From Myxococcus sp. CA023 (GTDB lineage: Bacteria; Myxococcota; Myxococcia; Myxococcales; Myxococcaceae), in the NCBI RefSeq assembly GCF_010998615.1, contig NZ_JAAEAH010000017.1:49742-113741 (forward strand): a stretch of DNA of 64,000 nt, read 5' to 3'. Both the position numbers and the translations under genes were made by a program. Under the pieces are notes generated by a model. It saw nothing but the letters and a program-made list of their open reading frames with translations, ran no database searches and was not told the origin of the DNA. Positions 47,696-56,879 of the stretch are shown here, one piece after another (positions within the stretch are counted from its first letter, which is position 1; each line of letters opens with the position of its first letter).

Positions 47696-47873
47696 ACGCA
47701 ATCCCTTACACCCGTCCGAGAGATGGGTCCGCTACCTGACAGAGTGAGTGCCGGGATGTCTTCCATTGGGCGTGTCCGAAGGTACCCTCGGGGACCCCTG
47801 GGTTGCATGTCAGTCCATTCCCCTGGTTACAATGGCAGGCCATTTCTTCACGCCAGACACCTGGGGGGTGTGC

Positions 47874-49358
47874 GTGTCCTTCATCCAGCTTCCGCGGAGC
47901 GTCGTCTCGTGCCGTAACCTCGTTGGAGGAAGCTGGCAGGTGCCGCCCGGTGCGGCGCACCTCGATGTCCGGAGCCCTTACACGGGCACCGTCATTGGCA
48001 GGGTTCCCCTCACGCCCGCATCCGGAGTCGCCCAGGCGGTGGAGGCCGCGAAGGCGGCGGCGGCGTCCTGGAAGGACACCCCGCTGCGGGAGCGCACGCA
48101 GTACCTGTACCGCTTCCGCCAGTTCCTCGAGCGCGACCTGGACGCCCTGGCTCAACGGGCCGCCAGCGAGGCGGGGAAGACGGTGGCGGAGGCCCGCGCG
48201 GGCCTGCTCAAGGGCATGGAGGTCTGCGACTTCGCGCTGTCCCTCCAGAACCTCGACACGGGCGCGCACCTGGAGGTCAGCCGCGGCATCTCCTGTGAGT
48301 ACCGCCGCGAGCCGCTGGGCGTCGTCGCCGGAATCACTCCGTTCAACTTCCCGGCCATGGTGCCGATGTGGATGTTCCCCATCGCCGTCACGCTGGGCAA
48401 CGCCTTCATCCTCAAGCCGTCGGAGAAGGTGCCGCTGACCGCGTGCGCGCTGGGCGAGCTCATGTGCGAGGCCGGCTACCCCGCGGGCGTCTTCTCCGTC
48501 GTGCACGGCGGCAAGGAGGCGGTGGACGCGCTGGTGGCGCACCCGGACGTGCAGGCGGTGGGCTTCGTCGGCTCGTCCGCGGTGGCGCGCCACCTGTACG
48601 CGGAGGGCTGCAAGCGCGGCAAGCGCGTGCTGGCGCTGGGCAGCGCGAAGAACCACCTCATCGTCGTGCCGGACGCGGACCCGGAGTTGACGCCGCAGGC
48701 GGTGGTGGACTCGTTCACCGGCTGCGCGGGCCAGCGCTGCATGGCGGCCAGCGTGCTGCTCGCGGTGGGCAACGTGGAGTCCCTTCTCCAGGAAGTCGTC
48801 CGCCGCGCGGCGAAGCTGGAGATGGGGCCCGGCATGGGCGCGCTCATCGACCGGGGCTCGCTGGACCGCTTGGAGACGGCCATTGCCCGCGCGGAGGCCG
48901 AGGGCGCGCGGGTGCTGCTGGACGGCCGTGGCCACAAGCCGCAGGGCGAGCCGTGGTCCGGTGGCAACTGGCTGGGCCCCACGCTGCTGGACGGCGTGCG
49001 TCCGGAGATGGAGGCCGCGCGGCGCGAGCTGTTCGGCCCGGTGCTCTCCATCGTCCGGGTGCCCACGCTGTCCGCGGCGCTGGCGGTGGAGAACGCGTCG
49101 CCCTACGGCAACGCGGCGTCCATCTTCACCACGAGCGGTGGGGTGGCGCAGACGGTGGTGGAGGGCGTGCGCGCCGGCATGGTGGGCGTCAACGTGGGTG
49201 TTCCTGTTCCGCGTGAGCCGTTCTCCTTCGGTGGCACGGGCGATTCGCGCTTCGGGCACGGGGACATCACCGGGCCGTCCAGCCTCGACTTCTGGACGCA
49301 GGTGAAGAAGGTCACCCGCAAGTGGTCGGCCCGGACCGACGGCTCGTGGATGAGCTGA
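47874..49358 (+). CDS. mmsA: CoA-acylating methylmalonate/malonate-semialdehyde dehydrogenase
   Basis: A protein of about 494 residues of the aldehyde dehydrogenase superfamily, MmsA branch: NLVGGSWQVP at the start, VAGITPFNFPAMVPMWMFPI, LKPSEKVPL, and the catalytic Cys289 in FTGCAGQRCMAAS, which is the MMSDH rather than the usual ALDH signature. It converts a semialdehyde to an acyl-CoA (acetyl- or propionyl-CoA) with CO2 loss. The start is uncertain: GTG 47874 fits the family length and has GGGGGG ahead of it; ATG 47832 is an alternative. Its position ahead of URC1, URC4 and a uracil phosphoribosyltransferase suggests it handles the malonate semialdehyde or related 3-carbon product of uracil breakdown. 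Confidence 0.88.
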   Translation: MSFIQLPRSVVSCRNLVGGSWQVPPGAAHLDVRSPYTGTVIGRVPLTPASGVAQAVEAAKAAAASWKDTPLRERTQYLYRFRQFLERDLDALAQRAASEAGKTVAEARAGLLKGMEVCDFALSLQNLDTGAHLEVSRGISCEYRREPLGVVAGITPFNFPAMVPMWMFPIAVTLGNAFILKPSEKVPLTACALGELMCEAGYPAGVFSVVHGGKEAVDALVAHPDVQAVGFVGSSAVARHLYAEGCKRGKRVLALGSAKNHLIVVPDADPELTPQAVVDSFTGCAGQRCMAASVLLAVGNVESLLQEVVRRAAKLEMGPGMGALIDRGSLDRLETAIARAEAEGARVLLDGRGHKPQGEPWSGGNWLGPTLLDGVRPEMEAARRELFGPVLSIVRVPTLSAALAVENASPYGNAASIFTTSGGVAQTVVEGVRAGMVGVNVGVPVPREPFSFGGTGDSRFGHGDITGPSSLDFWTQVKKVTRKWSARTDGSWMS

Positions 49359-49431
49359 AGCGCGCCCCACGACGCGAAGCACCGCCCCCGCACTCCGACT
49401 TTGCTCTCGCGCCCGCAAGGAGGGCGCTCCC

Positions 49432-50685
49432 ATGGCCGAGAAAAAGAATCCCAATCACATCCGTCTCACCTCCCACCCGGATGGCGACGTCCCCAGCGTC
49501 CCCATCCGCTGGGGAGACGGCGAGCCGACGCGCCGCGGCCCCGTCGTCGCCACGCTGACGGAAGCCGGGCACCGCAACGTCATCGGCACGCATGCCGGCG
49601 CGTATGCCGTGTACCGCGCGCTGGCCGTGGCCGCGGGCATGCTGCCGCAGGACCACCGCGCCGACCTGAAGAACACCGCGCCCGCCGCGCAGGTGGGGCC
49701 GCATCCGTCGTGGAGCGACCCGCAGCGCATCGTCTCGCTGGACCCGTGGGGCGCCATCGCGCCGCAGGCCTTCCGGCCCTTCGCGGAGCAGGGCATCGAC
49801 TTCCGGCCGACCATCGCCGTCACGAAGGCGCACATCAACTTCCCCGAGGTGCGCGACGCCATCGATGCCGGGCGCTTGACGCCGGACGGGGACCTGCTGC
49901 GCGGCAACGGCGACATCAAGGTGACCAAGGCCGCGGTGGACCCGGTGTGGTTCCTGCCGGGCATCGCGAAGCGCTTCGGCATGACGGAGAGCGCGCTGCG
50001 CCGCGGCCTCTTCGAGCAGACGGGCGGCATGTTCCCGGAGCTGATTACGCGCCCGGACCTGCACGTCTTCCTGCCTCCCATTGGCGGGCTGACGCTGTAC
50101 GTCTTCGGCGGCATCGAGACGCTGGCGGACCGGGACGTGCCGCTGACGGCGCGCGTGCATGACGAGTGCAACGGCTCCGACGTGTTCGGCAGCGACATCT
50201 GCACCTGCCGGCCCTACCTGGCGCACGGCATCGAGGAGTGCGTGCGCACGGCGCAGGCGGGCGGCGCGGGGCTCATCGTCTACCTGCGCAAGGAAGGCCG
50301 GGCGCTGGGCGAGGTGACGAAGTTCCTCGTGTACAACGCGCGCAAGCGGCAGGAGGGCGGCGACTCCGCGGCCACCTACTTCCAGCGCACCGAGTGCGTG
50401 GCCGGCGTGCAGGACATGCGCTTCCAGGAGCTGATGCCGGACGTGCTGCACTGGCTGGGCATCACCCGCATCCACCGCTTCGTATCGATGAGCGACATGA
50501 AGCACGACGCGATTACGCGCTCGGGCATCGAAATCCTGGAGCGTGTCCCCATCCCCGACGAGCTCATCCCCGCCGACGCCAAGGTGGAGATGGAGGCGAA
50601 GAAGGCCGCGGGTTACTTCACGCAAGGGCCGGTGGCGGACGCGGCGGGGCTGGCGCAGGTGAAGGGGCGGGACCTCGATGTCTGA
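49432..50685 (+). CDS. URC1-type GTP-cyclohydrolase-II-like protein of uracil catabolism
   Basis: A protein of 417 residues. The C-terminal half has the GTP cyclohydrolase II pattern: zinc cysteines Cys246, Cys257 and Cys259 (ECNGSDVFGSDICTC) and IVYLRKEGRALGEVTKFLVY, in place of the riboflavin enzyme's YLRQEGRGIGL. The N-terminal ~200 residues are specific to the URC1 group. In the yeast URC pathway Urc1p acts on a uracil-derived ribosyl intermediate rather than on GTP. The gene overlaps the DUF1688 (URC4) gene and the UPRT gene follows, the same set as in the URC pathway, so a riboflavin role is unlikely. Confidence 0.88.
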   Translation: MAEKKNPNHIRLTSHPDGDVPSVPIRWGDGEPTRRGPVVATLTEAGHRNVIGTHAGAYAVYRALAVAAGMLPQDHRADLKNTAPAAQVGPHPSWSDPQRIVSLDPWGAIAPQAFRPFAEQGIDFRPTIAVTKAHINFPEVRDAIDAGRLTPDGDLLRGNGDIKVTKAAVDPVWFLPGIAKRFGMTESALRRGLFEQTGGMFPELITRPDLHVFLPPIGGLTLYVFGGIETLADRDVPLTARVHDECNGSDVFGSDICTCRPYLAHGIEECVRTAQAGGAGLIVYLRKEGRALGEVTKFLVYNARKRQEGGDSAATYFQRTECVAGVQDMRFQELMPDVLHWLGITRIHRFVSMSDMKHDAITRSGIEILERVPIPDELIPADAKVEMEAKKAAGYFTQGPVADAAGLAQVKGRDLDV

Positions 50686-51889
50686 TTACTCATTGGCCAG
50701 GCCGGACCTCTCTCCCGCGGTGGCGTGGCTGCGCACGCCGTCCGCCATCCGCGAGCGGTGCCACCAGCTGTTGGACCTGGGGCTGGCGGGCAAGCTGGAG
50801 CACTTCCGTGTCGAGCCGTCGCGGCTGCCCATCGTCGTGGACACGGTGCTGCACGTGACGCGCGAGCACTACCCCACGCTGGACGTGCCGCTGCACAGCC
50901 GCTGGCGCCACTTCGACGTGGGCGGCGTGGCGCGGTTGGCGGAGCTGGAGGCGCGGCTGAAGGACGCCTCTCTTCAAGAGCGGGCGCGCGCGAAGCTGGA
51001 CCTGGTGGTGGTGAGCGTGCTGCTGGACGCGGGCAGTGGCCCGCAGTGGCGCTACCAGGAGGCCGGCGGAAAGACGTGGGCGCGCTCCGAGGGTCTGGCC
51101 GTGGCCAGCTTCCGCATGTTCATGGAGGGGCGCTTCTCGTCGGACCCGGACCGGCCGCTGCGCGTGGACGCGGAGGCGCTGGGGCGGCTCACGCGCGAGG
51201 CGCTCGCGCAGGGCATGCAGGTGACGGATGCCAACCCGGTGGATGGGCTGGAGGGCCGGCTGCACCTGTTGCACGGGCTGGCGAAGGTGCTGCCTCGGCC
51301 TGGGGCGCTGCTGGACATCATCACCGCGCAGCAGCGCAGCGTGCGCGCCGCAGAGCTGCTGGGGCTGGTGTTGGAGGTGCTGGGCCCCATCTGGCCGGGC
51401 CGGGTGATGGTGGACGCGGTGAACCTGGGCGACGTGTGGCCACATCCCGCGCTGGGGTCGGTGGAGAGCCTGGAGGCGCTGGTGCCCTTCCACAAGCTGT
51501 CGCAGTGGCTGACGTATTCCCTGGTGGAGCCGCTGTCCGAGGCGGGTGTGGTGGTGACGGAGCTGGATGGCCTCACCGGCCTGCCCGAGTACCGCAACGG
51601 TGGCCTGCTGGTGGACCTGGGCGTGCTGTCTCCCCGGGAGCCGCGCCTCTTCACGCAGTCCTTCCACCCGGGTGACGAGCCCATCGTGGAGTGGCGCGCG
51701 CTGACGGTGGCGCTGCTGGACCGGGTGGCGGCGCTGGTGCGTGGCCGGCTGGGCCTGAGCGCGGAGGAGCTGCCGCTGGGGAAGGTGCTCCAGGGAGGCA
51801 CGTGGACCGCGGGCCGGCGCGTGGCGGCGGAGCGGCGTCCCGGGGGTGGGCCGCCCATCCGCGTGGACAGTGACGGCACGGTGTTCTGA
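50678..51889 (+). CDS. URC4/DUF1688-family protein of uracil catabolism
   Basis: A protein of 403 residues matching the URC4 (urg3, DUF1688) family: VAWLRTPSAIRERCHQLLDLG, DVPLHSRWRHFDVGG, GPQWRYQEAGGKTWARSEGL and YRNGGLLVDLGVLSPREP. The biochemical step is unknown, but URC4 is required for uracil use in Lachancea kluyveri, and the family nearly always accompanies URC1. The ATG at 50678 overlaps the last 8 bases of URC1, so translation is coupled. No signal peptide or membrane segment is present. Confidence 0.88.
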   Translation: MSDYSLARPDLSPAVAWLRTPSAIRERCHQLLDLGLAGKLEHFRVEPSRLPIVVDTVLHVTREHYPTLDVPLHSRWRHFDVGGVARLAELEARLKDASLQERARAKLDLVVVSVLLDAGSGPQWRYQEAGGKTWARSEGLAVASFRMFMEGRFSSDPDRPLRVDAEALGRLTREALAQGMQVTDANPVDGLEGRLHLLHGLAKVLPRPGALLDIITAQQRSVRAAELLGLVLEVLGPIWPGRVMVDAVNLGDVWPHPALGSVESLEALVPFHKLSQWLTYSLVEPLSEAGVVVTELDGLTGLPEYRNGGLLVDLGVLSPREPRLFTQSFHPGDEPIVEWRALTVALLDRVAALVRGRLGLSAEELPLGKVLQGGTWTAGRRVAAERRPGGGPPIRVDSDGTVF

Positions 51890-51901
51890 CGGGAGGACGC
51901 A

Positions 51902-52537
51902 ATGGAATTTCCGAACTGCACGGTGGTGGACCACCCGCTGGTGAAGCACAAACTCACGCAGATGCGCCGGGTGGAGACGAGCACCGCTTCCTTCCGGGCG
52001 CTGCTCCAGGAAATCTCACTGCTGCTCGCCTATGAGGCGCTGAGAGACCTCAAGGTGCGCGAGGAGGACATCCAGACGCCCATGGCGCGCACGATGGCGC
52101 CGGTGCTGGATGGCAAGAAGCTGGTGCTGGTGGCCATCATGCGCGCGGGGCAGGGCATCCTCGACGGGATGTTGCAGCTGGTGCCCTCCGCGCGCGTGGG
52201 GCACATCGGCCTGTACCGGGACCCGGAGACGCTGTCGCCGGTGGAGTACTACTACCGCGTGCCCGGCCAGCTCGCGGACCGGGACGTGGTGGTGTGCGAC
52301 CCGATGCTCGCCACGGGGAACTCGGCGGTGGCCGCGCTCCAGCGGCTGAAGAAGAGCAAGCCCGGCTCATTGCGCTTCGTCTGTCTGCTGGCGTGCCCGG
52401 AGGGCCTGACGAACCTGCGCGAGCACCACCCGGACGTCCACGTCTACACCGCCGCCATCGACGAGCGGTTGGACGAGCACGGCTACATCCTCCCGGGCCT
52501 GGGCGACGCGGGCGACCGGCTCTTCGGGACCAAGTAG
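51902..52537 (+). CDS. upp: Uracil phosphoribosyltransferase
   Basis: A protein of 211 residues, full-length for the family. Uracil and PRPP give UMP. Signatures are [16 protein letters not shown] at the start, [17 protein letters not shown], the PRPP loop [18 protein letters not shown], and the uracil-binding end [17 protein letters not shown]. It starts 12 bases after URC4. In this setting it probably serves the URC catabolic route (uracil to a ribosylated intermediate, URC6 in yeast) as well as salvage. Confidence 0.95.
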   Translation: MEFPNCTVVDHPLVKHKLTQMRRVETSTASFRALLQEISLLLAYEALRDLKVREEDIQTPMARTMAPVLDGKKLVLVAIMRAGQGILDGMLQLVPSARVGHIGLYRDPETLSPVEYYYRVPGQLADRDVVVCDPMLATGNSAVAALQRLKKSKPGSLRFVCLLACPEGLTNLREHHPDVHVYTAAIDERLDEHGYILPGLGDAGDRLFGTK

Positions 52538-52647
52538 CGCGGTGGAGGCGATACCCCTCACCCGGCAACGGTGACTTGGCGCGCGGCCGTGTCCGGGACA
52601 GGATGCGCGCCGCGGACGGGGCCGGCGCAATCGGTTGGGGTGCAGTG

Positions 52648-53157
52648 ATGCAAGGAATGCTTGTTCGCGCCCGGCGCATGATGGCATGGCTGGGCTGCGC
52701 CAGTGTGCTGGGACTGTCGGGAATCGCCCGGGCGGAGTCGGAGCCGTGCGCGTGCTCCACGTCGAACCAGAGCGTCGTCTCCGAGGTGCCGTGCCTCATT
52801 TTCCGCGCGTCCGTCAGCTGCGGACTGAGCAACGTGCGCAACGCCTGTGCGCAGACGGTGACGCTGGTCGACTGGCCGCTGTCGAGCTGTCCGGACAGTG
52901 TATGCACCCAGGCGCTCGCGCCAGGTGAAGAGGCGGGCTTCATCTTCGGCAGGGAGGAGTTCGAGAGGGAGCGCTTCGTCGAGCAGTCCTACACGGTGCA
53001 CGTGGATGGCGTGGACCAGCGGCTCGCCATCAGCGCGGAGGTGACGTGCAGGGACGTCCGCGATTCCGATGGCTGTGCAGCGGCGCCGGGTGCGCTGGGC
53101 GCGGCGGGGGTGGCGCTGCTGGTGGGCGCGGTGGCTCGCCGGCGCCGTGGAGCTTGA
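52648..53157 (+). CDS. Exported Cys-rich protein with MYXO-CTERM-like tail
   Basis: A protein of about 169 residues. The N-terminus is a signal peptide (MMAWLGCASVLGLSGIARA). The mature part contains ten or so cysteines (PCACST, VPCLIF, VSCGLS, CAQTV, SSCPDSVC), suggesting a disulfide-bonded beta fold. The C-terminus reads DGCAAAPGALGAAGVALLVG followed by ARRRR: a cysteine, a hydrophobic helix and a basic end, as in the MYXO-CTERM sorting signal that marks proteins for surface anchoring in myxobacteria. The start could also be the ATG at 52678. It does not seem part of the URC operon. Confidence 0.78.
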   Translation: MQGMLVRARRMMAWLGCASVLGLSGIARAESEPCACSTSNQSVVSEVPCLIFRASVSCGLSNVRNACAQTVTLVDWPLSSCPDSVCTQALAPGEEAGFIFGREEFERERFVEQSYTVHVDGVDQRLAISAEVTCRDVRDSDGCAAAPGALGAAGVALLVGAVARRRRGA

Positions 53158-53390
53158 GCGCAGGCCCTGAGCGGCGCTGTCCGCCGGGACGTACAGGCGT
53201 GCGCCGGCGGGCGGTGTCCGTGAGGCCGGGGTACTGGTCCCAGCCCTGGCCTTCGCGGCCGTGGCCGTTGCGGCAGCTACCCGCGCAAGGGTGACGCGAG
53301 CAGCGACAAGGGCAAGCCGTCGGATCCGCGGTCCGCCGGCACCCGGGGGGCTCTTCCAGGGATGCCGGGTGTCTGGATTAGGGTGGAGGC
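53158..53390. other. Intergenic stretch upstream of the CapA-like gene
   Basis: No gene or clear RNA element is seen. The sequence is G+C rich with several short dyads, none strong enough to call. Open frames here run through both strands as expected for such base composition. Confidence 0.4.
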
Positions 53391-54713
53391 GTGTCCGCCT
53401 CCGTCCTGCTGCTGTTGCCCCTGCTTTGTGCCTCCGCCCCCACGCGCGTGGAGCTGGTGTTTGGTGGGGATGTGATTCCCCATGGCGAGGTGAAGGATGT
53501 CGCGAGGCTGCACGCCCGCACCGGGGCGCCGCCACCGGAAGGAGGCCGGGCGCCCTCGCTCAACCATGAGGGCTGGGACCACGTTTTCGGGCCCATCGCG
53601 GACGTGCTGCGCACCGCGGACGTGGGCGTCGTGAATCTGGAGACGCCCGTCACCGACAACAAGAAGGCGGTCGCGCGGGAGCTCTTGTTCAACGCGCCGT
53701 CGGCCATGGTGCACGCGCTGGCCTCGGCCGGGGTGAAGGTGGTGTCCACCGCGAACAACCACGCGAGGGACCAGCACCCCGCAGGCATGTTGGAGACGCT
53801 GCGGCACCTGGATGCGGCGGGCATCCGTCATACGGGCACGGGCGCGACGAAGGACGCCGCGTGGGAGCCGGCCTTTGTGGACGTGCGCGGCGTGAAGGTG
53901 GGGTTCCTGTCCTTCACGCGCATGCTCAATGGCTTCAGCAATCCGAAGGATGCGCAGGCGCCGCATGTCGCGCTGGTGCCCTATTCGGGGCACGAAACGC
54001 ACCGGGGGATTCAGTCCGAACAGGCCGTGGAGGCCGTGCGCGCCGCGGCGGCGCGGTGTGACGCGCTCATCGTGCTGGCGCACTGGGGGACGGAGTACAA
54101 AGGGGAGCCACGGCCCGAGGACCGTGAGCTGGGACGCGCGCTGCTGGACGCGGGGGCGAGGGCGGTCATCGGGCACCATCCGCACGTGCTCCAGCCGCTG
54201 GAGTCGTACCAGACGGTGGATGGGCGCAAGGGGCTCATCGCGTACTCGCTGGGCAACCTGGTGGCGAACCAGGACCGCTTCTACCAGCACGCGGCGGGGA
54301 CGAAGAGCTCGGGGGGCGACCGGAGGGACTCGATGTTGCTGCGGCTGTCGCTGGTGCGGCCCATGCCCGGTGTGTCGGTGGCACTGGAGGAAGTGGCGGT
54401 GCTGCCGGTGTGGATTGAGAACAACGCGGTGGGGCGGGCGCGAAATGAGTCGCGGAACATCCAGCCAGTGCTCATCGACCGGGAGCTGGAGGAGGTGACG
54501 GCGCGGCTGGCGTTGTTGGCGGCGCGCCCCGCGCCTCTGGACAAGGAGACACGCGCGCAGAAGGCCTTGCTGGAGCGGCGGCTGGAAGGCTCCAAGCACC
54601 GGCGTGAGCGCATTCTCCGGATGTTGCCGGAAGGGTTCGCGGTGGCGTCGCCCGAGTTGCGTCAGCGCGGGACGGAGACTGTGCCCCCAGGGCGGTTGGC
54701 CTCACAGCCGTGA
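53391..54713 (+). CDS. CapA-family (PGA_cap) calcineurin-like phosphoesterase-fold protein
   Basis: A protein of 440 residues starting at GTG, with an N-terminal signal peptide (SASVLLLLPLLCASA). The PGA_cap/CapA motifs are present: LVFGGDVIPHG, VGVVNLETPVTDN, VKVVSTANNHARDQ, LIVLAHWGTEYK and VIGHHPHVLQPLE, which place metal-binding Asp, Asn and His as in metallophosphoesterases. Members act in poly-gamma-glutamate capsule synthesis or as secreted phosphoesterases. No capB/capC genes are nearby. The C-terminal ~80 residues are helical and charged. A nested hairpin follows. Confidence 0.88.
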   Translation: MSASVLLLLPLLCASAPTRVELVFGGDVIPHGEVKDVARLHARTGAPPPEGGRAPSLNHEGWDHVFGPIADVLRTADVGVVNLETPVTDNKKAVARELLFNAPSAMVHALASAGVKVVSTANNHARDQHPAGMLETLRHLDAAGIRHTGTGATKDAAWEPAFVDVRGVKVGFLSFTRMLNGFSNPKDAQAPHVALVPYSGHETHRGIQSEQAVEAVRAAAARCDALIVLAHWGTEYKGEPRPEDRELGRALLDAGARAVIGHHPHVLQPLESYQTVDGRKGLIAYSLGNLVANQDRFYQHAAGTKSSGGDRRDSMLLRLSLVRPMPGVSVALEEVAVLPVWIENNAVGRARNESRNIQPVLIDRELEEVTARLALLAARPAPLDKETRAQKALLERRLEGSKHRRERILRMLPEGFAVASPELRQRGTETVPPGRLASQP

Positions 54714-54759
54714 TGGCAAAGGCACACGTGGGTGTGCCTCAGTCCATTCTGGCTGTGAG
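54701..54759 (+). terminator. Nested hairpins at the end of the CapA-like gene
   Basis: The outer arms CTCACAGCC (54701-54709) and GGCTGTGAG (54751-54759) enclose an inner perfect 8-bp stem AGGCACAC/GTGTGCCT (54720-54727 and 54732-54739) with a GTGG loop. The outer left arm overlaps the last codons of the gene. Confidence 0.65.
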
Positions 54760-54845
54760 ATGTCCATGGTCTTTCATTCAGGTGGACTTCAGGGTGAGTC
54801 GGCTTCTGGGCAAGTCACGCCTGGGGTTGGGGTAGAGTGCACCCT

Positions 54846-56879
54846 ATGCGTCAATCCGCCATTCTCCTCCTGCCTCTGTTGTTGCTGGCCTGCAAGAAGG
54901 ACTCGAAAGAGCCGGACACGAAGCAGGCTGCGGTTCACGTCAAGATTGGCCACCACCCGAAATTCAGTCAGGGCTGCATCACGGTGGAGGCCCATGGTGG
55001 CACCGGTGAGACGGTGCTCGCGGAGTTCAAGGAGCCCCAGTTCGACTCCAACGACCCGGTGTTGAACGTCGCAGTCTTCCGGAAGGCGGACTGGGGGCGG
55101 GACGTCGAAATCACCGTCAGGGCTTTCGAGAAGGGGTGCGCGGCGGAGCAGTTGGTGGATGAGCGGAAGCAGACCTTCAGCTTCGCCTCCGCGGGCCGGC
55201 AGGAGTGGCTGCTCGAGGACCTGCACACCGATGACGTGGACGGAGACGGCTTCGTCTCACGGGGTGGGCCGATGAACCGGGGGTCGGACTGTGATGACCT
55301 GCGGGAGACGGCTTACCCTGGCGCGCCGGAACTCTGTAACGGCCTGGATGACAACTGCGACGGCCAGATGGAAACGGGTGTCACCAACAAGGTCTGGTAC
55401 CTGGACCACGACCGCGACAGCTTCGGACGCAATGGGCCCGGCACGGAGGCCTGTGACCCACCGAGTGAACTTTATGTCGAGGTGGATGGGGATTGTGACG
55501 ACGAGCGGGCCTACATCAATCCGAACGGCGTGGAGGCGTGCAACGGCGTGGATGACAACTGCGACGGTCGCGCCGACGAGCTGTTCACGGAGGGGCCGGG
55601 TGCACTGGGGACGGCTTGCACGGAGGCCTGCAACGGGACGTATGCCTGCAATTCTGCGGGGACGGGGACGGTCTGCGTCGGCACGCCGTCGACGCCGCTC
55701 TACGCGGACGCGGACAGCGACGGAGAGGGAGAAAAGGACAGCGTTCCGGTTGGAGAGCTGTGTCCCGGAGCGCCGCTACCTCCGATGATGGCGGACAACA
55801 CGCGGGACTGTGATGACGCTGACCCCGGCACGAACACCCAGGCGACGGAGGTCTGCGACGGGCTGGACAACGACTGCGATGGGCAAGTGGATGAGCAGAT
55901 GTCCTGCGGCTCGCTGAGGAAGGTGGCAGACCCCGTGTTGGCAGGGGGCAATTGGAGGACGGTGGCCGTGCACCCGGATGGTTACCCGGTGTGGGTGGCG
56001 GGATTGGATGGCAGGCTGGCGGTGAAGATGAGCGCGACTTCAGCGTTCGTGAGTCACAGCGGGGATACGACGACTCGGTGTGGGCCGGCCGGAAACACGC
56101 TGGACTGGCACGCCGCATGGGTCAATCCCCATAATGGTTATCTTGTCGTGGTTGGCGAAGACGGTTGGATTGGCGAGCACAACGGCGGCTCCTGTTCTCA
56201 ATCCCCGAACAACCTCCCTGGCGACAGCGATTACTTCTCCAGTGTCGTTGGAGTAGGAAACCCAGCTCAAGTATTCGCAGTATCCACCTTGGGTCAATTG
56301 TATGAGTTTACAGGGGCGACCCAGCGCCACGACTCGCCCGGTCGGTACTGGGGGCTTCATGCGAACGGCCCGGATGCACTGTATGCGGTGGGTTCGACAG
56401 GGGAGTCGTCACCGCTGACGCCGATGGTGAATCTCTATACCCGCAGCACCAACTGGGGCACTGCCGCATCGCACAACCTCCAGGGGACTGCGGGCTACAA
56501 CGGTGGCTTGCGCGCCGTGTGGGCTGCGGCCTCGACGCTCATCTACGCGGTGGGCGACGGCGGCCTGGTGGTGAAAGGCAGTGGGCAGTCAAGGGACTGG
56601 GAGCGAGTGCTTCCTTCTCTGGGGCCCACGGTCGATTACGTCAGTGTTGCTGCCCCCCCCGGGAGCATGAATGCCTACGTCATTGGCAACGAGGGCAATG
56701 CAGGGCGGCTACAGCGGCTGACCCCTTACGGCTGGGCCAAGGCCCCAGCCTTCGCGACGGGCGAGCCAAGCGTGCCGCTCCGCGACATCGCGATGACCTC
56801 CGCGAGCAACTTCTGGATCGTAGGCGATGATGGAAACGTCTACCACTTCCCGGAGCCAGCTCCCTCCACTCAGCCATAG
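54846..56879 (+). CDS. MopE-like metal-binding-motif lipoprotein (first copy)
   Basis: A protein of 677 residues. The signal peptide has the lipobox LLLLAC, so it is a lipoprotein. The N-terminal ~120 residues are unique to this copy. Residues ~125-360 carry the repeated 'putative metal-binding motif' (DCDD, YPGAPELCNGLDDNCDGQ, PNGVEACNGVDDNCDGR, DCDDADPGT, CDGLDNDCDGQVDE), as in MopE of Methylococcus and many myxobacterial surface proteins; the Asp clusters should bind calcium. The remaining ~310 residues are beta-rich, with propeller-like segments (AGNTLDWHAAWVNPHNG, FWIVGDDGNVYHF). From about residue 155 on it is nearly identical to the protein at 57792, a direct duplicate. Confidence 0.85.
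   Translation: MRQSAILLLPLLLLACKKDSKEPDTKQAAVHVKIGHHPKFSQGCITVEAHGGTGETVLAEFKEPQFDSNDPVLNVAVFRKADWGRDVEITVRAFEKGCAAEQLVDERKQTFSFASAGRQEWLLEDLHTDDVDGDGFVSRGGPMNRGSDCDDLRETAYPGAPELCNGLDDNCDGQMETGVTNKVWYLDHDRDSFGRNGPGTEACDPPSELYVEVDGDCDDERAYINPNGVEACNGVDDNCDGRADELFTEGPGALGTACTEACNGTYACNSAGTGTVCVGTPSTPLYADADSDGEGEKDSVPVGELCPGAPLPPMMADNTRDCDDADPGTNTQATEVCDGLDNDCDGQVDEQMSCGSLRKVADPVLAGGNWRTVAVHPDGYPVWVAGLDGRLAVKMSATSAFVSHSGDTTTRCGPAGNTLDWHAAWVNPHNGYLVVVGEDGWIGEHNGGSCSQSPNNLPGDSDYFSSVVGVGNPAQVFAVSTLGQLYEFTGATQRHDSPGRYWGLHANGPDALYAVGSTGESSPLTPMVNLYTRSTNWGTAASHNLQGTAGYNGGLRAVWAAASTLIYAVGDGGLVVKGSGQSRDWERVLPSLGPTVDYVSVAAPPGSMNAYVIGNEGNAGRLQRLTPYGWAKAPAFATGEPSVPLRDIAMTSASNFWIVGDDGNVYHFPEPAPSTQP

Noticed and set aside
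49432..50685. Riboflavin-pathway ribA
   Set aside because: The GTP cyclohydrolase signature is altered, the N-terminal half is not a DHBP synthase, and the neighbours are URC4 and uracil phosphoribosyltransferase.
53158..53390. Minus-strand frame crossing the gap before the CapA-like gene
   Set aside because: It is part of a long antisense frame with no start signal or recognisable domain.
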